A DNA stretch of 64,000 nt from Enterococcus wangshanyuanii (GCF_002197645.1 NZ_CP021874.1:3100001-3164000); one strand, 5' to 3'; shown: positions 35,262 to 43,938, counted from the stretch's first letter. Notes: generated from the sequence alone by a model not told the origin. Translations and numbers: made by a program.

Positions 35262-36692
35262 ATGGATTTCTTGTTATTAGATGATCGCGCAAATTTAAAA
35301 CTGGCAATTCTTCGCATTTTGGAACAGCAATATTCATTTTCCGAACGAAAAGATATTTTATGCGGACGGCTGGATATTTCACAGTACCTTTTAGAACGCA
35401 GCATACTGGAGATCAATGAAGACCTGAAACGGTTTGAATTAATAGAAGCAATGGAAATCATCGAGCAAAACAATGAAATCATTCTTTTCCAAAGTGTTAA
35501 AATATCGTCAAGCATCGTCGAAGAATATTATCTGAAGCATTCTTTAGAATTTACTCTACTAAAAACAATCTTTTTTCACCAATTTACGTCTATTAAGAAA
35601 TATGGTGAAGAACATGGTATGAGTCGAACACTTGTATACAAAATCGTGGATCGTATAAAAAAAGAACTTGAACAATATGGCATAAAGCTATCAAAAACCT
35701 TTCAACTCGTCGGAAATGAACTTCGCATACGTCAATACTTTACGATGCTTTATTATCGGATTTATAAAGATTCAGACGAGTTATATAGTCAGCTGGATAT
35801 CATAGCTGTCAATGACCTTTTTTCAACGCTTAAAGCAACTTATGAAGAAATCAATTCTTTCTACCTATTTCGTCATTATTTACTGATCATGTTAGAACGG
35901 ATCAAGAGAAAACATCGTTATTTTTTATCTGCGAGTGACCCAAACAGATTGTTGGCTCAAAAGAATCACGTTTGCGATGAAATTGGTCACTGGCTAACGC
36001 AACATGTAAACGGAACGAAAAAGGAGATCGAAGCGGAAATCAAAGGGATAGTAAATAACTTATCTATTTACAGAATAGAGTTTTGTGATGTTGACCATCC
36101 GGCTGTTGAACCGTATCTGGTTTTGCTGCAGCAAGCATTTCAAGGGACGCCCGTGTTGAGAAGTACTGAATCGAATTTTTGTACAGAGGTGGACCGCATC
36201 CTATATCGCCATCTGATGATCACACCTTTGATCGATATTACTTTGCGTGTCATGGATCTAGAATTTTTCCACGAACGTTATCCAGTCATTTTTGATAAAT
36301 GCCATCATTTTATCCGTCAATTATCAGAAAAAGAATTTCCTTTCAGTAAAAAATCTCTATTTTTCAACTTGCTTCTTACGATTTCACAACAATACGATAA
36401 AGAAAATGAAAAGCATCCAATCAATGTACACGTGAACTTTACGCAAGGGGAAAAGTATAACCAGTTTATCAAAGAACAAATCAAAATATTCGATGCCTTT
36501 AGCATCAATTTTCATTCGACTGTTCGTCCGGATACAGATTTGATTGTTTCTGATTATCTGCTCAATACAGCTTTCTCAGCACGGAAACTGATTTGGCTCG
36601 CTCCGCCAAGAGCAAGCGATTGGCGCAATTTTGGCAATGAAATTATAGCGATCAACAAAAATCTACAGTTAACGAAGCAAAGAAATGACTGA
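35262..36692 (+). CDS. Mga-like helix-turn-helix regulator
   Basis: The protein has 476 residues and starts directly after the stop of the small surface-protein gene; AAGGAGAGAG lies inside that gene's end. The N-terminal half holds HTH regions (DILCGRLDISQYLLERSILEIN and YGEEHGMSRTLVYKIVDRIKKEL). The central part resembles the Mga PRD-like domain and the C-terminus the EIIB-like end (TDLIVSDYLLN). It matches the regulator at 20029 in length and plan. It is co-transcribed with surface-protein genes, so it probably activates them, perhaps autocatalytically. Confidence 0.85.
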   Translation: MDFLLLDDRANLKLAILRILEQQYSFSERKDILCGRLDISQYLLERSILEINEDLKRFELIEAMEIIEQNNEIILFQSVKISSSIVEEYYLKHSLEFTLLKTIFFHQFTSIKKYGEEHGMSRTLVYKIVDRIKKELEQYGIKLSKTFQLVGNELRIRQYFTMLYYRIYKDSDELYSQLDIIAVNDLFSTLKATYEEINSFYLFRHYLLIMLERIKRKHRYFLSASDPNRLLAQKNHVCDEIGHWLTQHVNGTKKEIEAEIKGIVNNLSIYRIEFCDVDHPAVEPYLVLLQQAFQGTPVLRSTESNFCTEVDRILYRHLMITPLIDITLRVMDLEFFHERYPVIFDKCHHFIRQLSEKEFPFSKKSLFFNLLLTISQQYDKENEKHPINVHVNFTQGEKYNQFIKEQIKIFDAFSINFHSTVRPDTDLIVSDYLLNTAFSARKLIWLAPPRASDWRNFGNEIIAINKNLQLTKQRND

Positions 36693-36866
36693 GAAGCGTA
36701 TTAGCTTGAATGAATCAAACATAAACTGAATAAAAGCATGTGCCCTGCAAAGAAGAATCGCTTGCTTCTGCTTCGCCGGTTATCCGATCAGGAAAAATTA
36801 TGTCCCATTCTCCACTTTAAATGTAGTCTCCCGAAAAACACTATAAATAATCATTTTAGATTGTGC

Positions 36867-36872
36867 TATACT
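36867..36872 (+). promoter_or_regulatory. Extended -10 promoter element for the YgbA-like gene
   Basis: TATACT is preceded by TG one base upstream (TGCTATACT), the extended -10 form, 33 bp before the start at 36905. No -35 is needed for such promoters. Confidence 0.6.
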
Positions 36873-36904
36873 GAATAAGATGGTGTGTAGGAGGAGAATA
36901 ACGA

Positions 36905-37228
36905 ATGAGACAAAAAAACACGGGACCGGTCATCATGGAAGAAATTCGGTTGATGGAAGTAATGATCCAAGTCTATTATGCTGCTCAAGTAGAAACGGAC
37001 ATTCCAGAAGAGCGAATGTTGAATTACGCACGAACGCGCTTGGAATTTTGTCAGTTTGGAGAAGAAAAAACGACCTGTCAGCGTTGTCCTGTCCATTGTT
37101 ATCAGCCTAAATATCGAGAACAAATGAAAAAAGTCATGCGCTATTCTGGACCGCGAATGCTAGTTAGGCATCCCATTTTAACGATCAAACATGGCTATCG
37201 TGGCTTTATAAGGAAAGTAGAGCAATAA
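36905..37228 (+). CDS. YgbA-type (nitrous oxide-stimulated promoter) Cys protein
   Basis: The protein has 107 residues with AGGAGGAG before the ATG. A conserved Cys set is seen: LEFCQFGEEKTTCQRCPVHCY, so four Cys within about 21 residues. This, with PKYREQMKKVMRYSGPRML and LTIKHGYRGF, matches the YgbA/nitrous-oxide-stimulated promoter family. In E. coli ygbA responds to nitric oxide through NsrR. The Cys set may bind a metal or iron-sulphur cluster. It is a single-gene unit. Confidence 0.85.
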   Translation: MRQKNTGPVIMEEIRLMEVMIQVYYAAQVETDIPEERMLNYARTRLEFCQFGEEKTTCQRCPVHCYQPKYREQMKKVMRYSGPRMLVRHPILTIKHGYRGFIRKVEQ

Positions 37229-37248
37229 AAACTGAGTTTTTATTTCCG

Positions 37249-37297
37249 AAGCTAGTAAAATTCTAGGTGCTAAAGCACTAAGAATTTTGCTAGCTTT
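37249..37297 (+). terminator. Long hairpin after the YgbA gene, terminator-like
   Basis: AAGCTAG-AAAATTCT-GTGCT pairs with AGCAC-AGAATTTT-CTAGCTT over more than 20 bp with small bulges. The T run after it is short, so it may terminate weakly or serve another role. Confidence 0.55.
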
Positions 37298-37597
37298 ACT
37301 TGTTCTTTGAACAATAGTGAAACTGTATGCGTTAGCTGCTGTGATCGAAGGGTAGTAGTTACTTCCGCTTTCACTGTTTATTCATTTTTAAAGAAACTGG
37401 ACTATCTCTCACAGAGTTATGTCGCAGTTTTTTTTTGTTTAATTTAAACCAGCTTAAACATAGAAAGAAGAAGACTCTGCGTATTTTATAATAGTAAGAT
37501 AGCGTGAATAACGTGACACTTATCTTGGAATTCACTAAATAAAGTGAAAAACGTGAGCTTGAAAACGTTTTTCTTTAAACTTAAAATGAAATTACAG

Positions 37598-37615
37598 TAA
37601 ACAAGCGCTTGTTTA
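37598..37615. promoter_or_regulatory. Perfect 18-bp palindrome before the second PTS operon
   Basis: TAAACAAGCGCTTGTTTA reads the same on both strands. It lies 38 bp before the IIA start codon, in a region with no other gene. It is the strongest operator candidate for the PRD regulator at 41221 or for an outside repressor. Confidence 0.55.
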
Positions 37616-37652
37616 AATGAAATATTTAGAGTTAGTGAAAGGAGAAAGTGAA

Positions 37653-38084
37653 ATGGGAAGTTCTATAGGGGTATTGATCATGAGTCATGGTGATTTTGGA
37701 AAAGCTGCCATTGAAAGTGCAGAATTGATCGTCGGAAAACAAAAAAATTACGAAACACTTAGCGTGTTCGTTGTAGACCAAGTAGATGATTTAAAGCAAG
37801 AAATGCTGGGAAAAGCTGCAAGTTTGGACACTCAAAAGGGCTTAGTGATCTTGACAGATATTATTGGTGGGACACCGGCTAATTTGGCGGCTTATTTACT
37901 AGCGCAAGAAAATACCATGCTGGTTTCAGGAATCAATTTGCCGATTCTACTTGAGGTATTGATGAACCGGGAAAAAACAATGGATGAGCTCAAAGACATC
38001 ATTATGAATGCGTATGCACAAGGTGTAACGATCAAAACAAATAAAGATTTAGAAAAGGATGAGGATGAAGATGATTTGCTTTAG
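37653..38084 (+). CDS. PTS mannose/fructose/sorbose-family IIA component
   Basis: The protein has 143 residues from the ATG at 37653, preceded by AAAGGAG; an ATG at 37617 has no ribosome site. GVLIMSHGDFGK carries the phospho-accepting His12, and LTDIIGGTPANLAAYLL is the family's second landmark. The end is acidic (KDEDEDDLL) and overlaps the IIB start. It passes phosphate from HPr to the IIB protein. It is the first gene of an operon continuing to 43149. Confidence 0.92.
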   Translation: MGSSIGVLIMSHGDFGKAAIESAELIVGKQKNYETLSVFVVDQVDDLKQEMLGKAASLDTQKGLVILTDIIGGTPANLAAYLLAQENTMLVSGINLPILLEVLMNREKTMDELKDIIMNAYAQGVTIKTNKDLEKDEDEDDLL

Positions 38085-38538
38085 TCGAATTGATGATCGA
38101 TTGATCCATGGTCAAGTAGTGACAACTTGGGTAAATATGTACAATATCGAACAAATTATTGTATTAAATGATAAAATCGCAAATGATAAAACACAAAAAA
38201 ATATCTTAGCGATGGCTGCACCACAAGGAATAAAAGTCAAAGCATTTCCTATCGAAAAATTTGGCGAAATAATCAAAACAACCGAGATCACTAGAAGAAC
38301 GATGCTTTTGTTTTCAAGTAGTGTGGATGTATTGACGGCAGTTCGTGCTGGTGTGCCAATTCCTTCTTTGAATATTGGTGGAATGCGGTATCAAGAAGGC
38401 AGAGAACGATTGACGAAAGCTTTAGCAGTCACGCCGGAAGAAAAAGCTGCATTTAAAGAACTGTTGGCAGGAGAAATGGACATCACTGTTCAAATGGTGC
38501 CTAATGATGAGAAGATCAATTTAAAGGAGGTCATTTAG
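38071..38538 (+). CDS. PTS mannose/fructose/sorbose-family IIB component
   Basis: The protein has 155 residues from the ATG at 38071. Two other in-frame ATG codons (38059, 38065) lie just upstream; GAGG at 38061-38064 favours 38071. FSRIDDRLIHGQVVTTW holds the phospho His13. LNIGGMRYQEGRERLTKALAV is the usual second landmark. It overlaps the IIA gene by 14 bases, so translation is coupled. The set differs from the first PTS in having the order IIA-IIB-IIC-IID. Confidence 0.93.
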   Translation: MICFSRIDDRLIHGQVVTTWVNMYNIEQIIVLNDKIANDKTQKNILAMAAPQGIKVKAFPIEKFGEIIKTTEITRRTMLLFSSSVDVLTAVRAGVPIPSLNIGGMRYQEGRERLTKALAVTPEEKAAFKELLAGEMDITVQMVPNDEKINLKEVI

Positions 38539-39318
38539 ATGCTGTCAGCATTACTTGTAGCTGCTTGGGCTGGAATTTGTGCCATCGACGATATTGGCAC
38601 ACAAATGATCAGACGTCCATTGTTGATCGCAACGGTTGTTGGTTTTATTATGGGCGACGTGAAATCTGGATTAGTCATTGGTGCAACTTTAGAAGTGATG
38701 TGGATGGGTGTCGGAAATGTGGGTGCTTATTCAGCACCGGATATTATTTCTGGTACAGCGATCGGTACAGCGTTGGAGATTGCCTCTGGCGGAACAGCTA
38801 CGGCTGTTGCTTTGGCCGTTCCAACCTCATTATTAGCGCAGCAATTATTGATTTTATATCGGTCAGGAATCGTTTATTTAAATCCAATCGCAGAGAAAAT
38901 CGCAGAAACCGGCGATTTTAAAAAAGTATTCAAAATCAATTATGTTCCTATGATGATCGCTTTTTTAATTCGTGCCGTTCCGACCTTTCTAGCAATTTAT
39001 TTTGGTGCAGGTGCCATCGATAAAGTCGTTGCAGCATTACCAGATTCTATTATGAACGGATTGAGTGTAGCTGGTTCGATCATCCCTTCTGTTGGGATTG
39101 GTTTGCTGATGTTGATGATGATCAAAAAAGGAGAACTATGGACCTTTTTGATTGCAGGTTTTACCTTAGCGGTATACTTAGATCTGGCTGTTTTGCCAAT
39201 CACATTGATCTCGTTGCCGATCGCATTGATTTATGATTTGGCGACACAGGAAAAAGTAGTCCATGTATCGGCAAATGGAGCGGAATTGAGTGACGATGAG
39301 GAGGATTATGATCTATGA
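38539..39318 (+). CDS. PTS mannose/fructose/sorbose-family IIC component
   Basis: The protein has 259 residues with several membrane spans and starts right after the IIB stop, with GGAGG ahead. AWAGICAIDDIGTQMI at the N-terminus and GATLEVMWMGVGNVGAYSAPD are family landmarks. The C-terminus is acidic (LSDDEEDYDL) like the IIA tail and the other IIC protein at 7857. It forms the membrane channel with IID, whose start overlaps by four bases. Confidence 0.92.
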   Translation: MLSALLVAAWAGICAIDDIGTQMIRRPLLIATVVGFIMGDVKSGLVIGATLEVMWMGVGNVGAYSAPDIISGTAIGTALEIASGGTATAVALAVPTSLLAQQLLILYRSGIVYLNPIAEKIAETGDFKKVFKINYVPMMIAFLIRAVPTFLAIYFGAGAIDKVVAALPDSIMNGLSVAGSIIPSVGIGLLMLMMIKKGELWTFLIAGFTLAVYLDLAVLPITLISLPIALIYDLATQEKVVHVSANGAELSDDEEDYDL

Positions 39319-40139
39319 ACAGTCAAAGAACAATCAATAAGATAACTAAAAAAGATCTCAATCGGGTATTTTGGCGCATGCAGCTATTAAACGTCACAAA
39401 CAACTTTCAATCCATGCAGGCCATAGGCTTTTTATCTAGTTTTACCCCTGTCTTAGAACGGCTTTATGCTGATGAACCAGATGATTTGAAGAAAAAAGCA
39501 ATGAAACGACATCTAGAATTTTTTAACAGCCATGTTAACGCGGATGCATTGATTTTAGGTGTTGCAGCTGCAGTTGAGGAGACGACTAGCGAAGAGGAGA
39601 AAGAAACAGTGACCGCAATCAAAACTGGTTTGATGGGTCCATTAGCCGGCATTGGTGACAGTATTTTAAAATTCACCTGGTTGCCGATTTGTGGAAGCAT
39701 AGGCGCTTCTCTGGCATTGAATGGCAGTCTCTTAGGGCCGATCTTGATGTTTCTTTTGTACAATGTTGTCAATATTGCTTCTAAATACTATGGGATCCAT
39801 CTAGGCTATTCAAAAGGAATGGAAATGATCAATGGCGCTGGCGGCAATGTATTACAACGTCTATCAAATATGGCGAATGTCGTTGGTTTGATGGTTATTG
39901 GGGCATTAGTTGCTTCTGTTGTGAAGGTCAATGTTGTAGCGGAAATTTCAGCTGGAGAAAACGTGATCAAGTTTCAGGAAATGTTTGATAAAGTTATGCC
40001 TGGGCTGTTCAGTATATTAGTAACAGTCGTTGTCTATAAAATATTGAAGAAAACGAACGGAAAACATGCGCCGCTGTTGATTTTGGGAATCATGGTTATT
40101 TCCATCATTTTGACAATGTTTGGCGTGTTGGGTAAATAA
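39315..40139 (+). CDS. PTS mannose/fructose/sorbose-family IID component
   Basis: The protein has 274 residues and overlaps the IIC stop as ATGA. MQLLNVTNNFQSMQAIGF, FFNSHVNADALILG and GLMGPLAGIGDSILKFTW are IID landmarks. It has C-terminal spans. It lies two bases before the phosphatase gene. The sugar cannot be deduced. Confidence 0.92.
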   Translation: MNSQRTINKITKKDLNRVFWRMQLLNVTNNFQSMQAIGFLSSFTPVLERLYADEPDDLKKKAMKRHLEFFNSHVNADALILGVAAAVEETTSEEEKETVTAIKTGLMGPLAGIGDSILKFTWLPICGSIGASLALNGSLLGPILMFLLYNVVNIASKYYGIHLGYSKGMEMINGAGGNVLQRLSNMANVVGLMVIGALVASVVKVNVVAEISAGENVIKFQEMFDKVMPGLFSILVTVVVYKILKKTNGKHAPLLILGIMVISIILTMFGVLGK

Positions 40140-40141
40140 TC

Positions 40142-41185
40142 ATGGTAGAACAATATACGGTCACACAAACAAAGAAAAATCAGTTTACGTTTGAAACACT
40201 GACGGCTTCAACGAGTGAAATAGAGGTTTACGTCAAAAAAACGCCTACGGATAACCAACCAATATTTCTACTAAAAACAGCACAGCCGCGCTTTGAAGTG
40301 GAAGTAGAAGCAGATGATTTTCGTCCGTATTTTTTGATCAAAGATCAGCAGTCAGAAAAAATTGTTGCTGAGCGGACGTTGCCTGTTGCTGGGATGAATA
40401 ATTTTAGAGATATGGGCGGCTATGAAGCGGGAAAAGGGAAAACAGTAAAATGGGGAATGTTGTATCGCTCTGATCATATCTATAATGCAGAGCAAAAAGG
40501 TATCGAGTACTTAAAACAATTGCAAATTCACACGATCATCGACTACCGCAGCGAGGATGAAATTGCAAAGTATCCAAACAAAAAAATTGCAGAAGGCATA
40601 AAAACGTACCAATTAGATCCAGATGCCCATGCAGCTGAATTATCCGCACAATTCACTTCTTCTAAAGATAATGAAGATATCAACTTGATCAATAAGATCA
40701 TCGAACAAAAAGAGAACGGACAACTTATCAGCCGGTATGATATCGTAATGGAGCAATATAAAAATTTTGTTCATAAAGAAAAATCAAAACAGGCCTTTCG
40801 TCAGTTATTGGAAATAGCTGCGGATCCTAAAGCGCCTGCGATCGTCCAACATTGTCGCGGCGGAAAAGATCGAACGGGTTTTGGAGCAATGCTTTTACTA
40901 GGGGTTTTAGGTGTGGGAAAAGCTGAGCTGATCGCGGATTATATGTTGACCCACACGAATCGGGTGGAGAGAAACCAAATCAAAATGACTGGCTATAAAA
41001 AGCTAACCAGTGACCCTGATGTTTTAAACTATCTTTATTCATTGATCGAAACAAAAGCGGCGTTTATAGAAGCATCAATCACTGAGATAGAGCAGCAATA
41101 CGGATCGATTACAGAGTATGCACTTAAGGAACTAGGGATAAACGAGCAGACAATAATTGCTTTGCGAGAGCTCTATCTAGAATAG
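40142..41185 (+). CDS. Tyrosine/lipid phosphatase (HCxxGKDRTG family)
   Basis: The protein has 347 residues. The P-loop HCRGGKDRTGFGAMLLL (about 236-252) defines the Y_phosphatase3 family of bacterial protein-tyrosine and phosphoinositide phosphatases, and MNNFRDMGGY (about 85) with LYRSDHIYNA are further landmarks. An N-terminal beta domain of about 80 residues precedes the catalytic part. There is no signal peptide, so it is cytosolic. It lies within the PTS operon, two bases after IID. It may remove phosphate from the PTS-imported sugar phosphate, or control signalling; the substrate is not known. Confidence 0.9.
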   Translation: MVEQYTVTQTKKNQFTFETLTASTSEIEVYVKKTPTDNQPIFLLKTAQPRFEVEVEADDFRPYFLIKDQQSEKIVAERTLPVAGMNNFRDMGGYEAGKGKTVKWGMLYRSDHIYNAEQKGIEYLKQLQIHTIIDYRSEDEIAKYPNKKIAEGIKTYQLDPDAHAAELSAQFTSSKDNEDINLINKIIEQKENGQLISRYDIVMEQYKNFVHKEKSKQAFRQLLEIAADPKAPAIVQHCRGGKDRTGFGAMLLLGVLGVGKAELIADYMLTHTNRVERNQIKMTGYKKLTSDPDVLNYLYSLIETKAAFIEASITEIEQQYGSITEYALKELGINEQTIIALRELYLE

Positions 41186-41220
41186 AAAAGTGAAAAGGGA
41201 ATGTACAGGAGGAGTAGAAA

Positions 41221-43149
41221 ATGAAAGCTGATTTGATGAAATCGATGGCGTTTCTTGAAGATAAGGCAAGATTCAAAGCACTTTTTTTACTCCTGCTTCG
41301 TTCGCCGGAATTCGTTAAAAGTGATCGTCTAGCAGCAGAACTTGGTGTTACCTCAAGGACGATCAAATCTGATATTCAATTACTAAAAGAAGAGCTAGAT
41401 AAAATCGGGATAACTGTTCTTTCGAAACGATCAAAAGGGTACGCACTGGAGATTCATGATACAGAATACGAGAAGCAAATCAAAGAATTTTATCAGATTT
41501 ATCAATCGACTACGATTGATAGTGAATTCGATATGAGAGTCCACTATATTTTGAGGCGCTTATTGACTGCTGATCAATTTGTTAAGATGGATTTTTTACA
41601 AGACGAGCTAGTAACCAGCAGCTCGTTGAGAAAAGAGCTGCTGCATGTGAAAGAACTGCTATCAGAATACGGACTACTATTAATGGCTCGACCGCACTAT
41701 GGCATGGCGATCCAAGGCAGTGAATATAAAAAAATCATGTTGACGATCAGAGTGTATAAGCACTTTAATAAAGTATCGAATCCAGACTTTGGAATACCTG
41801 CCTACAATAAATTATTCTTTTGTCAGCCGGAGGAAAAAAATAAAATCCGTAAAGTTTTTTATAAAACGATGATCAAATCAAGAGTGGTTTTTTCAGACAT
41901 CAATGCAGAACGTTTTTTTATTTATCTAATCTATTTTAGAAATAAACAGCAACTAACTCATTTGGCCTTTCCAAAGTTGGCCTTTCGCTATACACAAACC
42001 GAAGAGTATGCCCTAGTGGTTGAAATGATTCAAAAACTTAGAAATCAATTTTCAGGGTTTGAGTTTTCGGATGAAGTAATCGAATTTTTAACCTATATTG
42101 CAGTGATCAGCTCAGACCTGTATCGCTTTAAAGACTGTACGAAAGAAAACTATGATAGTCTGATCGAATTAGGAGAAGAGACACGCAACTTTTTATTGAG
42201 AGAACTTTCAGAAGCACTTCAAATCGATGTTTTTGATGATTATACCTGTATCAAAGACTTATTGAAAATCATGATTCCGATCAGCTTGAAAATCAAATTG
42301 GGTGTTTCGGACTGTATCGATCTAGGATATGAGAATATTCGAGAGTATAAAAATGAACCCTTGTTGGAACATTATATGTTCAAATTATGTGAATCCTTTC
42401 AGGAAAAATACGGCTATAAAATTTCGACGAGAGAGCAGCATATGTTATTCAATATCTTTTTAGGGATGCTGAATCGAATCATTTTAGAGCATCGAAAACT
42501 CAAATTGGCGATCATTGCAATCGACGGTCGATTGAGTACACAGCAATTGAAGTTTAATTTGCAGCATTATTTTTCAGAGTACATTGAAAAAATTGAAACG
42601 CGTGTGCTTTATGAATTAGATTTTTTGAAGGAGCAAAGCTATGATTATTACCTTTGTTCCAACTATGGGAAAAATATGACGATCGATTATGCGCCCATTT
42701 ACTTCGCAGAAGCAGATATGACTGAATTTGAATACGTGGATTCATTCCGACATATTTTTTTAGACGCTTTTGATTATGATAAAATCATGCCTGACCTGTC
42801 GTTCGTAGAGATGAATCCAAAATATAAATTCAATCATTTTCCGATCGAAACCTATTTTCAATCAGAAAGTAACTATGAAGAAATCAATTTGAATGGTCGT
42901 AATCAGATTCATGTCTATTTTGATCTTCAGTCAAAAAAAGAAGGCATCCAAATTTTTTCTTTTCCCAAAACAGATGATAAAAATAGTGATGGCCAGGAAT
43001 ATTATTTATTAGTAGATCTAGCAATAGGAGAGGACAAACAAAAACTCAGGATGTTTTTAAATATCGTGAATAGTTTAGCGTTAGATAAAGGCAAGTTGCG
43101 AACGGTTTGTGATAAAAAAGAAGCAACCTATAGTCATTTTTTTCTGTAG
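41221..43149 (+). CDS. PRD-containing BglG/MtlR-type transcriptional regulator
   Basis: The protein has 642 residues; AGGAGGAG precedes the ATG. Two HTH regions start it (LAAELGVTSRTIKSDIQLLKEEL about residues 38-60, and MDFLQDELVTSSSLRKELLHVKELL). Two PRD-like regions follow, and near residues 425-500 there is an EIIB-like fold (KLAIIAIDGRLST, YDYYLCSN). The regular phospho-Cys is not in the expected place, so regulation by phosphorylation may rest on PRD histidines. It is the last gene of the PTS operon and is the likely activator. Confidence 0.82.
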   Translation: MKADLMKSMAFLEDKARFKALFLLLLRSPEFVKSDRLAAELGVTSRTIKSDIQLLKEELDKIGITVLSKRSKGYALEIHDTEYEKQIKEFYQIYQSTTIDSEFDMRVHYILRRLLTADQFVKMDFLQDELVTSSSLRKELLHVKELLSEYGLLLMARPHYGMAIQGSEYKKIMLTIRVYKHFNKVSNPDFGIPAYNKLFFCQPEEKNKIRKVFYKTMIKSRVVFSDINAERFFIYLIYFRNKQQLTHLAFPKLAFRYTQTEEYALVVEMIQKLRNQFSGFEFSDEVIEFLTYIAVISSDLYRFKDCTKENYDSLIELGEETRNFLLRELSEALQIDVFDDYTCIKDLLKIMIPISLKIKLGVSDCIDLGYENIREYKNEPLLEHYMFKLCESFQEKYGYKISTREQHMLFNIFLGMLNRIILEHRKLKLAIIAIDGRLSTQQLKFNLQHYFSEYIEKIETRVLYELDFLKEQSYDYYLCSNYGKNMTIDYAPIYFAEADMTEFEYVDSFRHIFLDAFDYDKIMPDLSFVEMNPKYKFNHFPIETYFQSESNYEEINLNGRNQIHVYFDLQSKKEGIQIFSFPKTDDKNSDGQEYYLLVDLAIGEDKQKLRMFLNIVNSLALDKGKLRTVCDKKEATYSHFFL

Positions 43150-43170
43150 AGAAAAAACAGGAGTTAAAAG

Positions 43171-43209
43171 CCTGAGAAATCACTTTTGGCGTGATTTTTC
43201 AGGTTTTTC
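43171..43209 (+). terminator. Rho-independent terminator
   Basis: CCTGAGAAATCAC pairs with GTGATTTTTCAGG, followed by a T run. It ends the PTS operon, just before the convergent gene at 43214. Confidence 0.85.
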
Positions 43210-43213
43210 ATAT

Positions 43214-43804
43214 TTACTTATCTTTGATAGCAAAGGCCGTTACTTGGGTGATCAAGGCTTCTTTTTGATTGCCGGAAAAAAGGACGATTACTGAAAAATA
43301 TAGTTTTCTTCCTTTTTTTGTCGTGATTGTACCATGAGCGGCCCCTTCTTTTCCGTGGGTGATAATGGAATGGATCTCAAGTACGCTGACGGCTATTTTC
43401 TCTCTGTGGGTAAGATCAATAAATGTGCCAAGACTATCTACCATTCGATCACCTGGTAAAATGAAACGAAAATGGTGTGTCAAAAGATCAGTCAAGGTAG
43501 TTTGATTTCCGGCAACAGCAGCAATCAGAAAGTCACGAATCAATCGTTTTTTGGGTGCATTATCACAATCTAACGAACAAAGAACTGCAAAGTCTGTAGC
43601 AGAATGATTTTCGATGGTTAGTTGCTTGAATGCTAAGCCCTCTTCTGCTAAAGCTTTCTCCAAAATCGCAATAGCTTTAGGACCTACACCATGCATGTTT
43701 GAAAGCGTCTTTTTATCCAATGAGCTAACCTGTTCGAGGCTGGTGATACCTATTATTTGCAATGCGTTAGTTGCAGGCTTTCCAATTTTGGGCAGACTGG
43801 TCAA
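43214..43804 (-). CDS. Helix-hairpin-helix plus NTF2-like two-domain protein
   Basis: The protein has 196 residues and starts with TTG at 43804 after GGAGG. The first 60 residues (LPKIGKPATNALQIIGITSLEQV, MHGVGPKAIAILEKAL) form an HhH domain like the alpha-subunit C-terminal domain of RNA polymerase. The rest (FLIAAVAGNQTTLTDLLTHHFRF, ILPGDRMVDSLGTFIDL, EIHSIITHGKEGAAHGTI) is an NTF2/SnoaL-like fold that usually binds small molecules. The combination suggests a ligand-linked nucleic-acid protein. I know of no role for it. Confidence 0.65.
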   Translation of the reverse strand: MTSLPKIGKPATNALQIIGITSLEQVSSLDKKTLSNMHGVGPKAIAILEKALAEEGLAFKQLTIENHSATDFAVLCSLDCDNAPKKRLIRDFLIAAVAGNQTTLTDLLTHHFRFILPGDRMVDSLGTFIDLTHREKIAVSVLEIHSIITHGKEGAAHGTITTKKGRKLYFSVIVLFSGNQKEALITQVTAFAIKDK

Positions 43805-43842
43805 GATCAGGACCTCCTTTTTTCTCTAGTTTAAATGGATTT

Positions 43843-43886
43843 CTTGCGATAAGCAACGATCTTAAGTGGGAGATGCTTATCGCAAG
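43843..43886. promoter_or_regulatory. Perfect 13-bp inverted repeat upstream of the ABC-F leader
   Basis: CTTGCGATAAGCA (43843-43855) and TGCTTATCGCAAG (43874-43886) are perfect inverted arms with an 18-base spacer. It touches the proposed -35 (43887). It may be an operator for the divergent genes or a hairpin in a longer transcript. Confidence 0.6.
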
Positions 43887-43915
43887 TTGACTATTTTTTT
43901 TCAAAATGGTAGAGT
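43887..43915 (+). promoter_or_regulatory. Probable promoter of the ABC-F leader transcript
   Basis: TTGACT (43887-43892) is 17 bp from TAGAGT (43910-43915). A leader ORF with a ribosome site starts 24 bp after it. The -10 matches the consensus in four of six positions. Confidence 0.45.
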
Positions 43916-43938
43916 ATCTTCTGAGGAAGGTGTTACAC

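Larger units (their letters stand above)
37229..37652. other. Intergenic region before the second PTS operon
   Basis: The 424 bp hold a long hairpin after the YgbA gene (37249-37297), an isolated TATAAT at 37487-37492, a cre-like TGAAAACGTTTTTC at 37560-37573 (two mismatches from consensus), an inverted repeat TTCACT/AGTGAA at about 37541-37556, and a perfect 18-bp palindrome at 37598-37615. No ORF with a ribosome site is present apart from the IIA start. Confidence 0.5.

Noticed and set aside
37514..37529. Possible sigma-54 promoter TGACAC-N5-TTGGA before the second PTS
   Set aside because: The invariant GG and GC dinucleotides are both altered, and the operon's regulator shows no AAA+ activator motif, so this is likely chance.
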